Source: Nigrospora sphaerica (taxonomy: Eukaryota > Ascomycota > Sordariomycetes > Amphisphaeriales > Apiosporaceae). Taken from it: DNA of 64,000 nt. The position numbers were made by a program, and so were the translations under genes. Positions 19,841 to 31,054 of this stretch are shown piece by piece (within the stretch, counting starts at the first letter, position 1; the number at the start of each line of letters is the position of its first letter). Location of the stretch: positions 434,001 through 498,000 of the forward strand of contig JAGVVL010000009.1 of assembly GCA_018287875.1 (NCBI GenBank), in the 5' to 3' direction. Below the pieces are notes generated by a model. It was not told the origin of the DNA and did no database searches. It saw nothing but the letters and a program-made list of their open reading frames with translations.

Positions 19841-21145
19841 TGTGTCACGAGACTGGTGCCGGCGGTGACCCGGGTGCAGAACGTGGGCGCGCAAGCGATC
19901 GTCGGCACATTCGGGAACGTAACCACAGCGGTGGCCGAAGCCGAAGCCAGTATCCCGTCGGTGGAGGACCGGTGGGCTCGCCGTGCCTTAAAGCTTTGGA
20001 TCGATGTCTGCACACTGCCGAAGACCCATCCCCTTCGCACCGTGGGGTTCCGAATGTTCACGCGATTTATGTCCCCTATGCAACGGCTGGCCTGGGATAT
20101 GCAGTCCGTCCCGGTTGACCGGATCGAGACTATCCACCCATTCGCGATCGAGCCATGGACGGAACGGGTGGCGGCGTCGGTGGAGGCGGACGACCCGAAC
20201 CTCGCCGAGCTAGCGCAGGCTGGCTGGGCGGTACGGATCGCCACGAGTAGCTCTGCCAGGAACGGGCTCGTCGGCATGGGCATTGCAACGCGACTCCCCG
20301 ACTCGGTGTCCGGCGCCGAACCGTTTACACTGAAATCGATGACGCTAGGCGCGAGAGAAGAGCAGAACCCATACACGGCCGAGCTGGCGGCGCTAGCAGA
20401 CGCCCTACACTCGCTGCCGAGGCGTATGGCCCACAGGGTCATAGCGATCTTCACGAGTAATAAAGCCGCAGTCCTAACGCTCCGTCGCCCACAACAACAA
20501 TCGGGCCAAAGAGAAGTCACGCGCATCTACGAAGCGATTCAAGAACTAAGATGCAAAGGGAACAGAGTCAAAGTGCTATGGGCGCCCCCTAATAGCGAAG
20601 TTCTCTCGGGGCTCGCTCGGATGGCGAAATGTGCGGCGCAGCAGAGCACGTTGCCGAACTCTAGCCCAGCAAAGAAATCGTATCGGGCTAAGGCAACCAC
20701 ATTGAATACTGCAAGACGGGGACAACAAGCCAATAGGTCGCTTCCGGATAAGAGCGGCATGTTCTCGAAGCGAGTGGACGCCGCCCTCCCAGGTCCGCAC
20801 ACGCGCTTACTCTACGATCCGTTATCATACCAAGAGGCACGCGTGCTCATCCAACTACGGACGGGTAAGGCGCGACTGAACTTTTACCTAGCACAAATTG
20901 GAGCCGTTCCGTCGGCGGAGTGCGCATGCGGCCAAGCAGAAGAAACCGTGGAGCACTTTCTGTTCCGATGCCAACTATGGACAAGGCACCGAAAGCAATT
21001 ACTAGAGTGGACAGAGATGAAGAGAGGGAACCTATCCTTTTACCTCGGAGGGAAGGAAAAGAACGTGAAGGAGAATTGGAAGCCCGATCTGGACGCTGTC
21101 AAGGCGGCGATCAAATACGCCATGGCCACAGGGCGGCTTCAGTAG
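19841..21145 (+). pseudogene. LINE ORF2 C-terminal part (RNase H and zinc region)
   Basis: An open frame without a start codon, continuous from the 5' truncation point to TAG at 21145. It aligns with the C-terminal third of the LINE A/B ORF2 (RVQNVGAQAIVGTFGNV against RIQKIGAQAIIGTF). It contains an RNase H domain (SSARNGLVGMGIATR, EEQNPYTAELAALADAL, IFTSNKAAVLTL) and a terminal CCHC-like motif (CACGQAEETVEHFLFRC). Endonuclease and RT domains are missing, so it cannot move itself. The open frame indicates a fairly recent insertion. Confidence 0.9.
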
Positions 21146-21479
21146 AAGAGGGGACGAAGTAAAAGTGCCGCTTGATCGGCACTTACTGAGGAGGCCCGAA
21201 AGCAGCTCTGCGCTTAGATACTAACCTAGCAGGTCGCGCTTCAGTCGCCGCGGATAGGACTCTGAACACTCGGGGAAGCGGCCCCGAGTAGATTTGCTAC
21301 TAACGGCTCGACGAGCCAGGCAGGGTGCATCTAGGGAACAATTAGGAAGACCGAGCGAACAGTATGACAGGAAGGGCTTTGGGGAGTGCTGACGGAAGTG
21401 TCAGATGGGGCATGTAGCTAGCGATAGTTGCCCTCTAGGGTCATCCCGGGCGTAATAAACGTGTGTGTGTGTGTGTGTG
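19841..21479 (+). mobile_element. 5'-truncated Tad-type LINE (LINE C)
   Basis: Flanked by a 13-bp direct duplication TGTATTGGTTTGC at 19828-19840 and 21480-21492. The 3' end is a (GT)n tract at 21461-21482 preceded by AATAAA. The left duplication begins in the last bases of the TIR of element A, so the LINE landed exactly at the element junction. It belongs to a different family from LINEs A and B but ends in the same type of TG tail. Confidence 0.9.
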
Positions 21480-21731
21480 TGTATTGGTTTGCCACTCATT
21501 CTGTCTCTTCCTAGCTTTCCTGTCTTGCCCTTCCTTCCCTCTTTCTGTCTCCCGCGTTCCCTCTCTCCATCCCCGTCTCCCTTACTATCTTTCAACTCTC
21601 GCTCTCTTGCTCTTCCTCCCTCCGCACGCTGGCTGTGCCTGCTTTGATCAGTTTCCCGTTGGTCCTTCACCGTTCTTATTCCTCTCACTCTACCTTTCTG
21701 CTCTCATCTGCATTCTTTCTATCCACTAGCG

Positions 21732-22559
21732 ATGTCGCCGGCCTCCCCATCTTATCCTATCAGCAAACTGGGATTGTACGACGTGCGACCATATTCATCG
21801 TCATTCAGGTTTGATGATCAGCCACCGCAGTACCGTGTTAAGCTCGTGCCGATGCTCGTCAAGACGAGCGAGCAAGCTATGCCTTGGCAAGAGAGGCAAA
21901 ACCCCCAGTTTATCGATCAGCAATGGCAGCAGCGACACGAGCTGCAGCAGCAACCAGAGAAGACGCACGGCCCGCATCAAAGAACACCACAAGTACCACA
22001 CGGGAATTCATCTGCTCGTCGTTCCCGAGGTACTCATCCCCACCACTCACGCACCAGCTCCACTCTGTCGTACTCAGAAAAAGATAACCGCGCACGCCGC
22101 GGGCAGAAAAGAGGGCGCCCACAAGGAGGGCAGGTCCGGCGCCCGAGACGACCACGTCGGCGCTTGCCGGGCATCTCGTTGATAACGCCGACGGCCCCAC
22201 CACTGGCGATCAAGCTCGAGCCGCCCATTGCCCCACGCGAAATAACCTTTACTATGCTGGGACGGCCTGCCTCCGCGTCGAGTGGCGCACTAGACGTTCC
22301 AATTAGACAGACCGAGTGGACGGACCAGAGGAGTAACAGCCAAGAGTTACGGTCGAATGGGCGTCACTGTCCCGGCAGGCATGCGTCTCCCCTTGTTCAC
22401 CATGGGCGGCACAGTAGCAGCCCTGGTATGACGCCGATCGATCCGGAGGGCGTCCAAGAGCCGACTTTGGGCCATGACAAGGTGGAGGGGTCTCGGCTGG
22501 GAGACGCGGAGACGAGGCTGCCCTCTGTGGGGGGGAAAGGGCCGGAAGGGTGTTTTTAG
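21732..22559 (+). CDS. Hypothetical protein, possible host gene
   Basis: An ATG in a favourable context (AGCGATGTC) follows 230 bases of pyrimidine-rich DNA, as is common in fungal promoters and leaders. The 275-residue frame starts with a plausible coding segment (GLYDVRPYSSSFRFDDQPPQ, then a Gln-rich stretch) and continues into a very basic region (RRGQKRGRPQGGQVRR). Other frames over 21880-22180 are also open, so introns are likely and the 3' part is uncertain. No domain is recognised. Elements A and LINE C sit directly upstream. Confidence 0.3.
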   Translation: MSPASPSYPISKLGLYDVRPYSSSFRFDDQPPQYRVKLVPMLVKTSEQAMPWQERQNPQFIDQQWQQRHELQQQPEKTHGPHQRTPQVPHGNSSARRSRGTHPHHSRTSSTLSYSEKDNRARRGQKRGRPQGGQVRRPRRPRRRLPGISLITPTAPPLAIKLEPPIAPREITFTMLGRPASASSGALDVPIRQTEWTDQRSNSQELRSNGRHCPGRHASPLVHHGRHSSSPGMTPIDPEGVQEPTLGHDKVEGSRLGDAETRLPSVGGKGPEGCF

Positions 22560-24936
22560 CCTAGTGTCATTTTTTAATCCAACCCACACGGCTCAAGTAT
22601 CTCGCAGGCAGTATGACTTGCCGATACATCGTGCCCGTCATGCTTTGTGGTCTTCTCATCGGCGAATGTGTGAATCTCGTAAACGTTAACGTACTGTCCT
22701 TGATGTTACGTTGGTCCCCGACGCTGTCGTCCGATGCTGAGCTCCAGAGGAGAGAATTCGACCCACCCGACCTAGCAATCCTACAAGTGGCGGGGCTTTT
22801 AGACTCGCTTACCCGACACCTGCGGAGCTGCACCCACTTATGTTAGCTCGTCTAGTGGATTCCACGAGCGGCGGCTCCTACAACCGGTTGTTTAGCAGCA
22901 GCCCCGACGCAATAAGCGCGTACAGCGGGGCTGTTGTTGGTTTGGGGTTCGTTAGGGATCCTGGCAACTGCGCCTAGAACCGCTCGATAACACTCTCCGC
23001 TAAAGCGAATGCAAAGATGTCTACTTCGTCCACCTTGGACCTTGGCGAGGACTCCACAGCCCATGACGACCAGTCAGCCTTGGCATTTCCCGCAAACCTG
23101 TCGTGTTCCCTGTTCATCGCTCGCCTCTTCGGTGGTAGACCAGACAGCCGGGACGTGATTTCTCCCCTTATTGGCCATTCGCCCAAGCAATAGAGAGCCT
23201 TGGCCAGCTTCCCCCCTCTCCCTCTGCCTCACTGGAGAAGCCAGCCACATGGACTAACTCAAGCTAGGGTCGGTCACATCGCCACGAGGGTGTTCGGAGG
23301 TCAAAGATGCAGACCGTACCCAACAAAGCGTTGCCAAAACAGGTTGTGGCCGCTATCCCTGCGTGGGTTGTAAGTCGTTTCTTCCCGCGTCGGATCAGAA
23401 CGGGCCTTGTTGTGTCCTGTCGGCTGGTTTGCCTACTAATACCAATACGGAATATGGGCCCGTCAAGGGCCCTGCAGTAGCAACCAAATGAGTCAACACC
23501 TGGAGCGCTAACATTCCTCAGCCTTTACCATGGCGTCTTCCTTCCAGCCTGGTAGGTATTGAAGGTCAAGCCTATTCATAATGTGACATATGACGTGCCT
23601 TCGCATCTAGAACGCTCAACGCTAGGGTTCTGTCGGTAAGCACCTTAACGTCAGTTTTTAAAGAGTGGATCTCTAGCGCGTCGAGGGCTTCCTTGGGGGC
23701 TACGACCGTTTACACCGGATGAAGTGATGCTGCCCCAGGGCGCTCATATCAACGGGTTGCCGGGAGGATTCTTGCGGTGTCTCGTGGGTCATGGGCGCTT
23801 CATTGCTCTGACAGGGGTGCAGGCCTTGTTCTTGCTGAAATGGACCCGTTCTGTGTCATGCCCACCCCGAACTCGAGTGAATACAGTTAAGCACATGGTT
23901 CGATCGAGTCCATCGATAGTCTGATGGCTCCCTAAAAAGCGATCACGGAACATAAAGAGGGGAAAGAGGAGAATCTACTAATTTTGGAATGCATGGCGGC
24001 TGTTGCGCCAATCCGATGATCTTTGCCTAATGAAAACTGGGTCAGGAATGTGGTTTTCAGGGCGGCCTCTACAAGAACGGCGACTTAAGGTAATCCCCGG
24101 CGTTCCATGTATGCAGCTTTGACCAACGGCCAGTATTCCCGCCTTAGAACCATGCAGTGGGACATATTCAGCAGTCATGTCGAGCGGGTTCGTTCAGCCC
24201 GTAATAGGGTTGCTCGTTTCTACCACGCTAAGCTCTAGAAACCGGGCTTCTGGAAGGATTTGTAATTGAGACCCGTAAAGTAGAAAGGGAATCAAACCCT
24301 CCGCCACGTATCTGGAGGCTCGATCTTACGATACAAAGGACGAACCCCAAACTGAGTAAGGCAAAGTAAGGGCGACTACGGCCAAGATAAAGGAATTCGT
24401 CGATTTGAATAGTAGATCAAGCTCTGCGATGAAGGGATACACAAAGTCAAGAGTACTGATATTTCACTACTGACAATGATTGATGTACGAGACCCGCCGG
24501 TGGCTCGTAAAATCTACATTGCCGAGTCCCATGAGGCGCAGGTCACGTCAACCGCGATCATCAAACAAGGAATGTATCAATACGTGCCACGGCACCACAA
24601 GCCTGAAATAGTTTGCAGTGTTAGCCCGAGCAAGGGGCGTAGAAACCGGGGTCAACGGCCCAAACCTCTATTTAAAGACGACTAGGTCCAGGTTTTGAGA
24701 GCTCTACAATATCCATCGAGCCACCTCGCCATTATGGACCACTATCAGCATCACTCTGGACGCACGCCTGGGGAACAAGCCACTGGGGGTCGCCTGCACC
24801 ACCGGCGACGGCCCCGACAGGTGCAGTATCCTCATTTCATGGAAAATAACATCGACTTTGACCCAGGGCAAGTCCCACGAGTACCTATCAGTCACTCGCC
24901 TAGCATAAGCGAGAGCAACGCCGGAAATAGAACAGC
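22560..24936. other. No firmly supported gene
   Basis: Short ORFs only, none with a family motif. The open frame from the ATG near 24734 to 24936 (GRTPGEQATGGRLHHRRRP) ends at a good splice donor GTAAGT (24937) and is probably a 5' exon of the gene described at 24992-25526, but its frame does not join that exon directly. Confidence 0.35.
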
Positions 24937-24991
24937 GTAAGTTATGTCGCAGCAGACTACACAGAACTATGCTAACATTACCAAAGTACAG

Positions 24992-25526
24992 ACATGCCGC
25001 TTATAGCAGAGCTAAGACGCCTCGAGGAGAAACTCAGCGGGCAGCTCGCAAGGATCGAAGCCAAGTGAGTTCATCCGCCGTCAAACGGTAGGGTCAGTAT
25101 AACTTATAGCGCCACCGATTTGGAGGGTCGACGATATGTATGTGAATCTTAGAGGGGACTCATCTCAGCTTCGTTAGAACTGACAGAGAATTTAGGTCAC
25201 AGGAAAACAGAGAAGGGTAAGCAATTGCGGATGGTCATGGAAGGTGCTGTTACGGACGCACATTTAGTCCCTGTGCGGGGTAGCGCTTATAGTGCAGAAC
25301 TGGACAGAATGATCCTACGAGGTGGATTATTCCCGAAGCTTTTGCTTTGTGCCTCAGCGGGCAGTTGGTCCAGACGCGCTATAACAGGTGATAACCAGTA
25401 TACAGACTTGAGAATGTGGTGAAGAAGCAGAGAGACTGGGCTGAAGACTTGAAACAGACGATGGAGCGAGCCATGATGTCCTTCGACCAGGAGGAGGTAC
25501 TGGATCCAACATTGTTACAATTTTGA
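24992..25526 (+). CDS. 3' exons of a spliced coiled-coil protein
   Basis: Three exons join in frame: 24992-25064, a 21-nt micro-exon at 25196-25216, and 25406-25526 ending in TGA. Introns 24937-24991, 25065-25195 and 25217-25405 have GTAAGT, GTGAGT and GTAAGC donors and AG acceptors. Branch sites GCTAAC and CTGAC are visible in the first two. The product (PLIAELRRLEEKLSGQLAR..., LENVVKKQRDWAEDLKQT...) is strongly heptad-like, 70 residues if started at the internal ATG 24994. The first exon is unresolved. The exon pattern, including the micro-exon, parallels the gene at 5207-5946, so the two are probably paralogues. Function unknown. Confidence 0.5.
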
Positions 25527-25713
25527 CACAATGGGAATGGCCTTTAAGGGGATACGTGTGATTTACATGAAGGAAATTGCCTTGGGATTCTGTTTTGTGT
25601 GAGTGCTGTTTACGTATCCTTAAGAGCTATACTGATAACATCGAAGGTGTGCTGGCATGGTGTTACGGCATGGGTACATAGGTACAAGGGCATGGGAACG
25701 CATGGGCGACTTA

Positions 25714-27574
25714 AGTTCGAGGACCCCCATTCGGGCCCCCCCCACTTTCGGGCCCCCCAAAAACCAGCCACCGAATTTTCGGCCTTTCGAACGTTCTTTC
25801 TATTTCTGAACTCAATTGGCGTCCAATCTTTCTATAAACTCATATTATAACAGTTATAGCTAATATGAAACAGTATTCCGAAGAAGATATGCAAAGGGCC
25901 CTTAGCTCCGTTACGAGTGGGCACGGAATTAAGCAGACTGCGCGAGAATACGGTATACCGAAATCAACACTACAAAACAGACTTCGAGGCCAACAAAGCA
26001 GGTCAGATGCGTTCGCATACCAACAGAGGCTCAGACCAGTCCAGGAAGAGTTGCTTACGACCTGGATCCTTACCCAAGCTGCCCTAGGGCTTCCACCTTC
26101 GCACGCCCAAGTGAAGGAGTTCGCTGAACGTATCCTCCGGGCTCAGGGCGACAGTGAGCCACTCGGAAAGAGGTGGCTGCAGGCCTTCCTACGTAGGAAC
26201 CCAGCTGTACAGGTCCATAAGAGCCGGTCTATCGACTCACAGCGTGTTAATGGCGCCTCAGTCGAGGTAATTCGACCATGGTTCCGGTATCTTCAGTTGC
26301 CGGAGATCCAAAGGGTGAAGCCGGCTAACCGCTACAATATGGATGAAGCAGGGCTCCTAGAAGGTGCTGGATCTAATGGTCTAGTACTTGGAGGTTCGGA
26401 AAAGCGCTCAGTCCGAAAGAAGCAGCCTGGTTCTCGTGTCTGGACATCCTTTATCGAATGCATCTCCGCCCAAGGCCATGCCCTGCCCCCATTGGTCATT
26501 TTTAAGGGCAAGACGGTTCAGCAGCAATGGTTTCCGCTCGATTTAAGCCAATTCAGAGGCTGGCAGTTCACTGCAACCGAAAACGGATGGATTACAGACC
26601 AAACAGCGCTCGAGTGGCTCGAGAAGGTCTTTATCCCGAATACCGCCCCCGAGGACCCTTCCGAGTACCGCCTACTCGTTATGGACGGCCATGGCAGCCA
26701 TACAACAACTGATTTTATGTTCCAATGCTTCTCGCATCGGATCTATCTTCTTTTCTTGCCTCCTCATACCTCTCACGTCCTCCAACCTCTCGATTTAGCC
26801 GTTTTCAGTTCCTTAAAATCGGCGTATCGGAAAGAGCTCGGATTTCTGACTCAGTTAACGGACTCAACGGTAGTTGGCAAACGGAATTTTCTTGCCTGCT
26901 ATAAGAAGGCTCGCTTAGCCGGCCTTACCGGTCAGAATATCCGGAATGGGTGGAAAGCTGCCGGTCTCTGGCCGGTTAATATAGCTAAACCGCTTCTCAG
27001 TCGGAATTTGGTTCAAAATACACAACAAACAACACCCGATACAACAAATTCGAAGAGATCCTACTTAAATAGAGAGTTCTCAACACCTCCAAAGACATCC
27101 CATACTTCTACAGTGGTTTGGTCGACTCCAAAGAAGACGTCGGACTTTAAGGACCAAGTACAGCTTTCGAACCAGCTAGCTAAACACTCAACCACACAAC
27201 GACTACTATTCCGGAAGATCCAAAAGGCCTTTGATGAGAAGAACGTCCAATTAGCTACTGCTCAAAGGCAAATTCAGGCTCTCGAAGCTAGGATTGATAC
27301 TATCAGACCAAGGAAAAGGAAGAAGGTGGATTTAAGCCCTAATTCGAAGTTCGCGAATATCGAAGACGTCCACCGGGCTCAATTGGCGGTCGGAGAAGCC
27401 GAAAGTGGTCTAGATGAAGAGAGTGACAGCGAAAGCCTAAGTGAGGCTGGTTCTTGTATTAGAGTTATCATTAATTAAGGCTATATTTGAAGTTCTATTG
27501 ATAGGGCTGGTTTTCGCTGGCTGATTTTTGGGGGGCCCGAAAGTGGGGGGGGCCCGAATGGGGGTCCTCGAACT
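25714..27574 (+). mobile_element. pogo/Fot1-like DNA transposon, intact copy 2
   Basis: 1861 bp, TIR start AGTTCGAGGACCCCCATTCG, flanked by TA at 25712-25713 and 27575-27576. Each TIR holds two short C-run blocks. It contains one intact transposase gene. Termini differ at a few bases from copy 3 (TTCGGG against TTTGGG). Confidence 0.95.
25865..27478 (+). CDS. pogo/Fot1-like transposase (537 aa)
   Basis: Starts at the ATG at 25865. A psq-type HTH (residues 1-45, IKQTAREYGIPKSTLQNRL) and a CENP-B-like HTH (about 55-125, HAQVKEFAERILRAQ, KRWLQAFLRRNP) are followed by the DDE_1 core with D160 (YNMDEAG), D274 (VMDGHGSH) and D310 (HVLQPLDLAVF), 35 residues separating the last two. The C-terminus has a coiled-coil-like segment (LFRKIQKAFDEKNVQLATAQ) and an acidic end. 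No stop or frameshift: predicted active. It would act on its own TIRs and possibly on copy 1. Confidence 0.95.
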   Translation: MKQYSEEDMQRALSSVTSGHGIKQTAREYGIPKSTLQNRLRGQQSRSDAFAYQQRLRPVQEELLTTWILTQAALGLPPSHAQVKEFAERILRAQGDSEPLGKRWLQAFLRRNPAVQVHKSRSIDSQRVNGASVEVIRPWFRYLQLPEIQRVKPANRYNMDEAGLLEGAGSNGLVLGGSEKRSVRKKQPGSRVWTSFIECISAQGHALPPLVIFKGKTVQQQWFPLDLSQFRGWQFTATENGWITDQTALEWLEKVFIPNTAPEDPSEYRLLVMDGHGSHTTTDFMFQCFSHRIYLLFLPPHTSHVLQPLDLAVFSSLKSAYRKELGFLTQLTDSTVVGKRNFLACYKKARLAGLTGQNIRNGWKAAGLWPVNIAKPLLSRNLVQNTQQTTPDTTNSKRSYLNREFSTPPKTSHTSTVVWSTPKKTSDFKDQVQLSNQLAKHSTTQRLLFRKIQKAFDEKNVQLATAQRQIQALEARIDTIRPRKRKKVDLSPNSKFANIEDVHRAQLAVGEAESGLDEESDSESLSEAGSCIRVIIN

Positions 27575-27832
27575 TACCGCTGCCTGGCGGTACGTACCGC
27601 CGCTGGCTGGATATATTCCTGCCAAACAGTGACTGAGAGGAGCCTGTTCCTCTTCTTTTCCTCTTCACCTGTAGTTTTCGCATCTCAATAGAACCCTTGG
27701 GTCATCAACAGACTCCTCGTTCCTTGAACCGTGACACATGGAGGATCATCGATGTTATCTCTCTTTAATCGTATAATGTACACTAAAGCTGCGCCGCAGC
27801 CTGTTGTCCACATAATGGATCATTTTGAAAAG

Positions 27833-28885
27833 ATTATTATTATTATTGTTCTTACACCTAGCGACCTATCTAGGCCATGAGGACCCCCTGCGCATCTTAG
27901 CCTAGGAAAACCGTTCCGGGCTAACGTCCGGCCGGGTGAAAAACCTAGGTTCCGCTGCGTCGTACCGCTTCTATCTACTCTTTGACCTGCCATACCGAGA
28001 TCGGGCTCAGCGCGCCCGCTTCCTAGCTGATAAGTTGATTTGCTAGCTGGAACATGTCCAGCCTTCCGGAGCGGAGTAGCCATCTCGCAATGATTCCTGC
28101 TTTTCCTGGGGTGTCGAGCATCCTATCCGTGTCTATCGGTCCTCCTAGAGCTTGGACGAGATGCTCTCGTCTTTCTCTTTCCCGTGGGCAGAAAACGAGG
28201 ATATGCCGGACGGTCTCCCTGCCCTGTCCGCAGACGCACCAGGGGCTGTCGAAGCCTGGGACCCTACGCTTAAAAAGGAAGTCTCGCAGCCCAATCTTGC
28301 CAGTCCTCGCTTGGACGAGGATGGAGCTCTCGGCCTTATGGAGTCCCTTATGGAGCTTGAGGACGTGCTTGTCTGGCGGCATCTTAGTTGCTGCCGGGGT
28401 TCGTGCTGTTCGATTTTGCTGCGCTTGTTGCCATCTTTGAAGCCAGTCTCTCTCCTCAGCCTTATGTGCTGAGTCTCCAGCTAGCCATTCGTCTAGCCAC
28501 TTCTTACGATCGGGAGCGTCGGGGCCTTTCGGTCTGCGCCGGTGAGTCGGTCTTGTTCGGATCCATCTAGCTGCGCTTTCGCATCTCGCTTGGATGAGTG
28601 ATGCGATACGCGGCTGTTGGAGCCTCTCTTCCGATGCCGCCACCCTTCTGTTGAGCCACGTGTCTAAGGGGGACACGTAAGCTTCCGTTTCTAGTACTGC
28701 GGTGGCCGTGGCTTTGAAAGCTCCTGTGACCTTTCGGAGGCACTCTGTCTGGACGTCGTTGAGTGCCTTGGCTCTATTTTTCGAGATCTGGCGGTGCCAC
28801 TCTGAAGCTCCATAGCCTATCGCAGACCGTACGACAGCTGTGTAGACTTGGCGGCCTCCTATTCCCCGGGTCAAGTTCTCTGCGC
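27833..28885 (-). mobile_element. 5'-truncated LINE fragment with TAA-type tail (LINE D)
   Basis: Reading on the minus strand, the fragment ends in a short (AAT)n tract at 27833-27848. Its 5' boundary lies near a G-run at about 28885. A target duplication was not identified with confidence. It differs from LINEs A-C in sequence and tail. Confidence 0.7.
28023..28885 (-). pseudogene. LINE reverse-transcriptase C-terminal region
   Basis: Open frame on the minus strand resembling the thumb and C-terminal part of fungal non-LTR RTs: TAVVRSAIGYGASEWH, NDVQTECLRKVTGAFKATAT, VLETEAYVSPLDTWLNRR, then a cysteine motif (CVCGQGRETVRHILVFC). There is no RT catalytic core. The frame stays open upstream of 28885 but the family resemblance stops there. 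Ends with a stop at 28023. Confidence 0.75.
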
Positions 28886-28889
28886 TTTC

Positions 28890-31054
28890 CATAGAAAAGG
28901 GGGGGGGAATAGAAGGTTTGCACCTTAAGCAGCCCGCAAGGGCATATCCCTCTCTAGGACCACCGACATGCGCATCCGTCCTCTCGAGCCATAGCACGAC
29001 CTCCTCGACCTGCAGCCTCCTAGGATAGCACCTACGCCAGCGACACTCCGACAGAGAAGATGCCCTTTGGCACAATCGAAGGCAGTCCGTCTCATCCTTG
29101 TCTCCAGGTCCCTGGGCTGGCCCAATCCAGCTGTTCATCCCCTTCCACGGCAAGTCCTCGAACCGGTTCCATCTCTAGTCGACCCTAGTGCGAGTAGGGG
29201 ACGTAGGGGCTACCCTATTCTTCTGCCGGTCCCGCGGTCGTCGTGCTATGCTACGGCCCACCGGTATCCTAGGGTGGCGAGCCCTAGACCGGCTTCCCGT
29301 TGCTCGCCGCCATCTCTGCCGGCGAGCCGACCATGTCTTGCCGCAGGCCTTCGGTAGGGGGTACCACCACGCCGGCATAGTACCCCGTAAGGCCTCGACT
29401 AACCTGCCCTGATCCACCATATGTTCGTCTCCGGAGCGGTGCGCTGTCACCCCGAAGGGCGACACGGGCGGCCAGCCGTAGCTACTATCGCCTTAACGAC
29501 TCCGTTCCCGTGTTCTTAACAACTTCCATTACTCCGTACGCACGTCCACTTAGGTATTCGTTCGATGCCCTCGCGGCTGTTCGCTGTAAGCCGTCTCAGA
29601 GCAATGAGCACAAAATCTGGAATGCCAGCATTCCTACACCCTTGCCGCTACGCCTTCCTCGCAGCCTGGTGGGACATGTCGAAGGTCAAGCACACCCATG
29701 ACGCGGCCCATGGTTCATGACTCGCGCTCTCGTCTAGATGCTCCGCGTCAGGGATGTTGGCAGTGAGTAGTTGCGCCTGATGACGCGGCGCTCTCCCGGC
29801 CCTGAGACCCGACGCGCCGTTAGACGATCATACGCGCTTCTGGGCTCCGCCAGCTATGCAAATTCCATTCCTATTGGTGCATGACAGCTCCGCACCATGT
29901 CCATTGTGGCCTCGAACGAATGCCGCCAAGCGGTTGGTTTATCCGCGTCCGTTTCTTGCCCTATAATAGCTCTATGACGCCCAAAGACAGGGTCATGTTG
30001 CCAATAGTCGCATGCGCAATGCAACGTCCTACAACCGTGAGCGGGGCCACGTTATGCAGAACCGCCATTCCGGCTCGTATAAAGACCACAGCCCTTGCTC
30101 ACACCAGGTTCGTGAACCATTCTGTCGGTACGCACGACATGCGTTCCAACACACGTAGATCCATTCCTGATTAATAGCGGGCAGCCGGGGTTACAGAAAC
30201 AACCAAATTCCAGTGCCACCCCTGTCCGGCCCGTACAACTACGCGAGGGGAGTGTCTCGGCCCCGAAGCCAACGGAATTAGAGCGGACGAGAGCGCCCGA
30301 AGACGCGAGATCTGGCATCGGTGATACTAGTAGCCTGCCCCGTAACCAGACAAAAGAGGGCATTGTGGCTACGAACCGTGTCGATTCGAATCCTTGCAGT
30401 ACCTATCGACCGCTCGCATGAGGTGTTGACGTTGGTGTTTCGTTCCGGACGATCACTTGGACGGCAGTTGGGCGTCGCTTGGACGACTAATTCCGCCTTC
30501 CCCAAACCGGGGGCTCGTTGCTAGCTCCGCACCCGTCGCAACGAAGCCAAGCAGTCTGATTCCTTGGACCCCAGCCGAAAATGGCGACCCCTGACGGTTG
30601 GGGTAAGGATGCCCTCGTGACACCGGACGCAGGCAGCGCATCGCCCGGCCGACAGGCGAAGCAAGTGCTAGGCGCCCATTGCGGAAGGAGGAGGAGAGAG
30701 CACCCACTGTTGTTGGAATGTAAGGTGGCTGTCGCACCTGTCCGATGGCCTTGGCAAAGTGGAAACCTAGTCAGGTGAGGTGTTTTCGCTGCGGTCCTTA
30801 TGACTAGGGAGGCTGAAGGCAGGCGCAGGCGCACTAGAGTGCAGTTGCACCATTGGGATAGCTGTCACAAACAGCGAGTACTTTCGTCTTAACCCCAACC
30901 CTTTCCTAGTCTATGATGCCGTACTGTTTATTGCTAAAGTGTATCGCTAAGCGGCGAGTGGCCTGGTAGAATACTGAACCGCACATCGTGACGTAGAGGC
31001 TTCCTATGGTGTACGCGGTCTAGCTAAGCGCATGCCGTATGGATATTCACCGAC
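28890..31054. other. No supported gene
   Basis: Several 60-115-codon ORFs occur on both strands. None shows a family motif, convincing splice pattern or repeat relationship to the rest of the window. Some sequence may be degraded transposon or an intron-rich gene I cannot resolve. Confidence 0.35.

Noticed and set aside
19837..20118. Short ORFs overlapping LINE C and other LINE shadows
   Set aside because: Alternative frames of the RNase H-encoding ORF without independent support.
28890..29153. Upstream extension of the LINE D frame
   Set aside because: LINE similarity stops near a G-run at about 28885; the remaining open frame has no motif.
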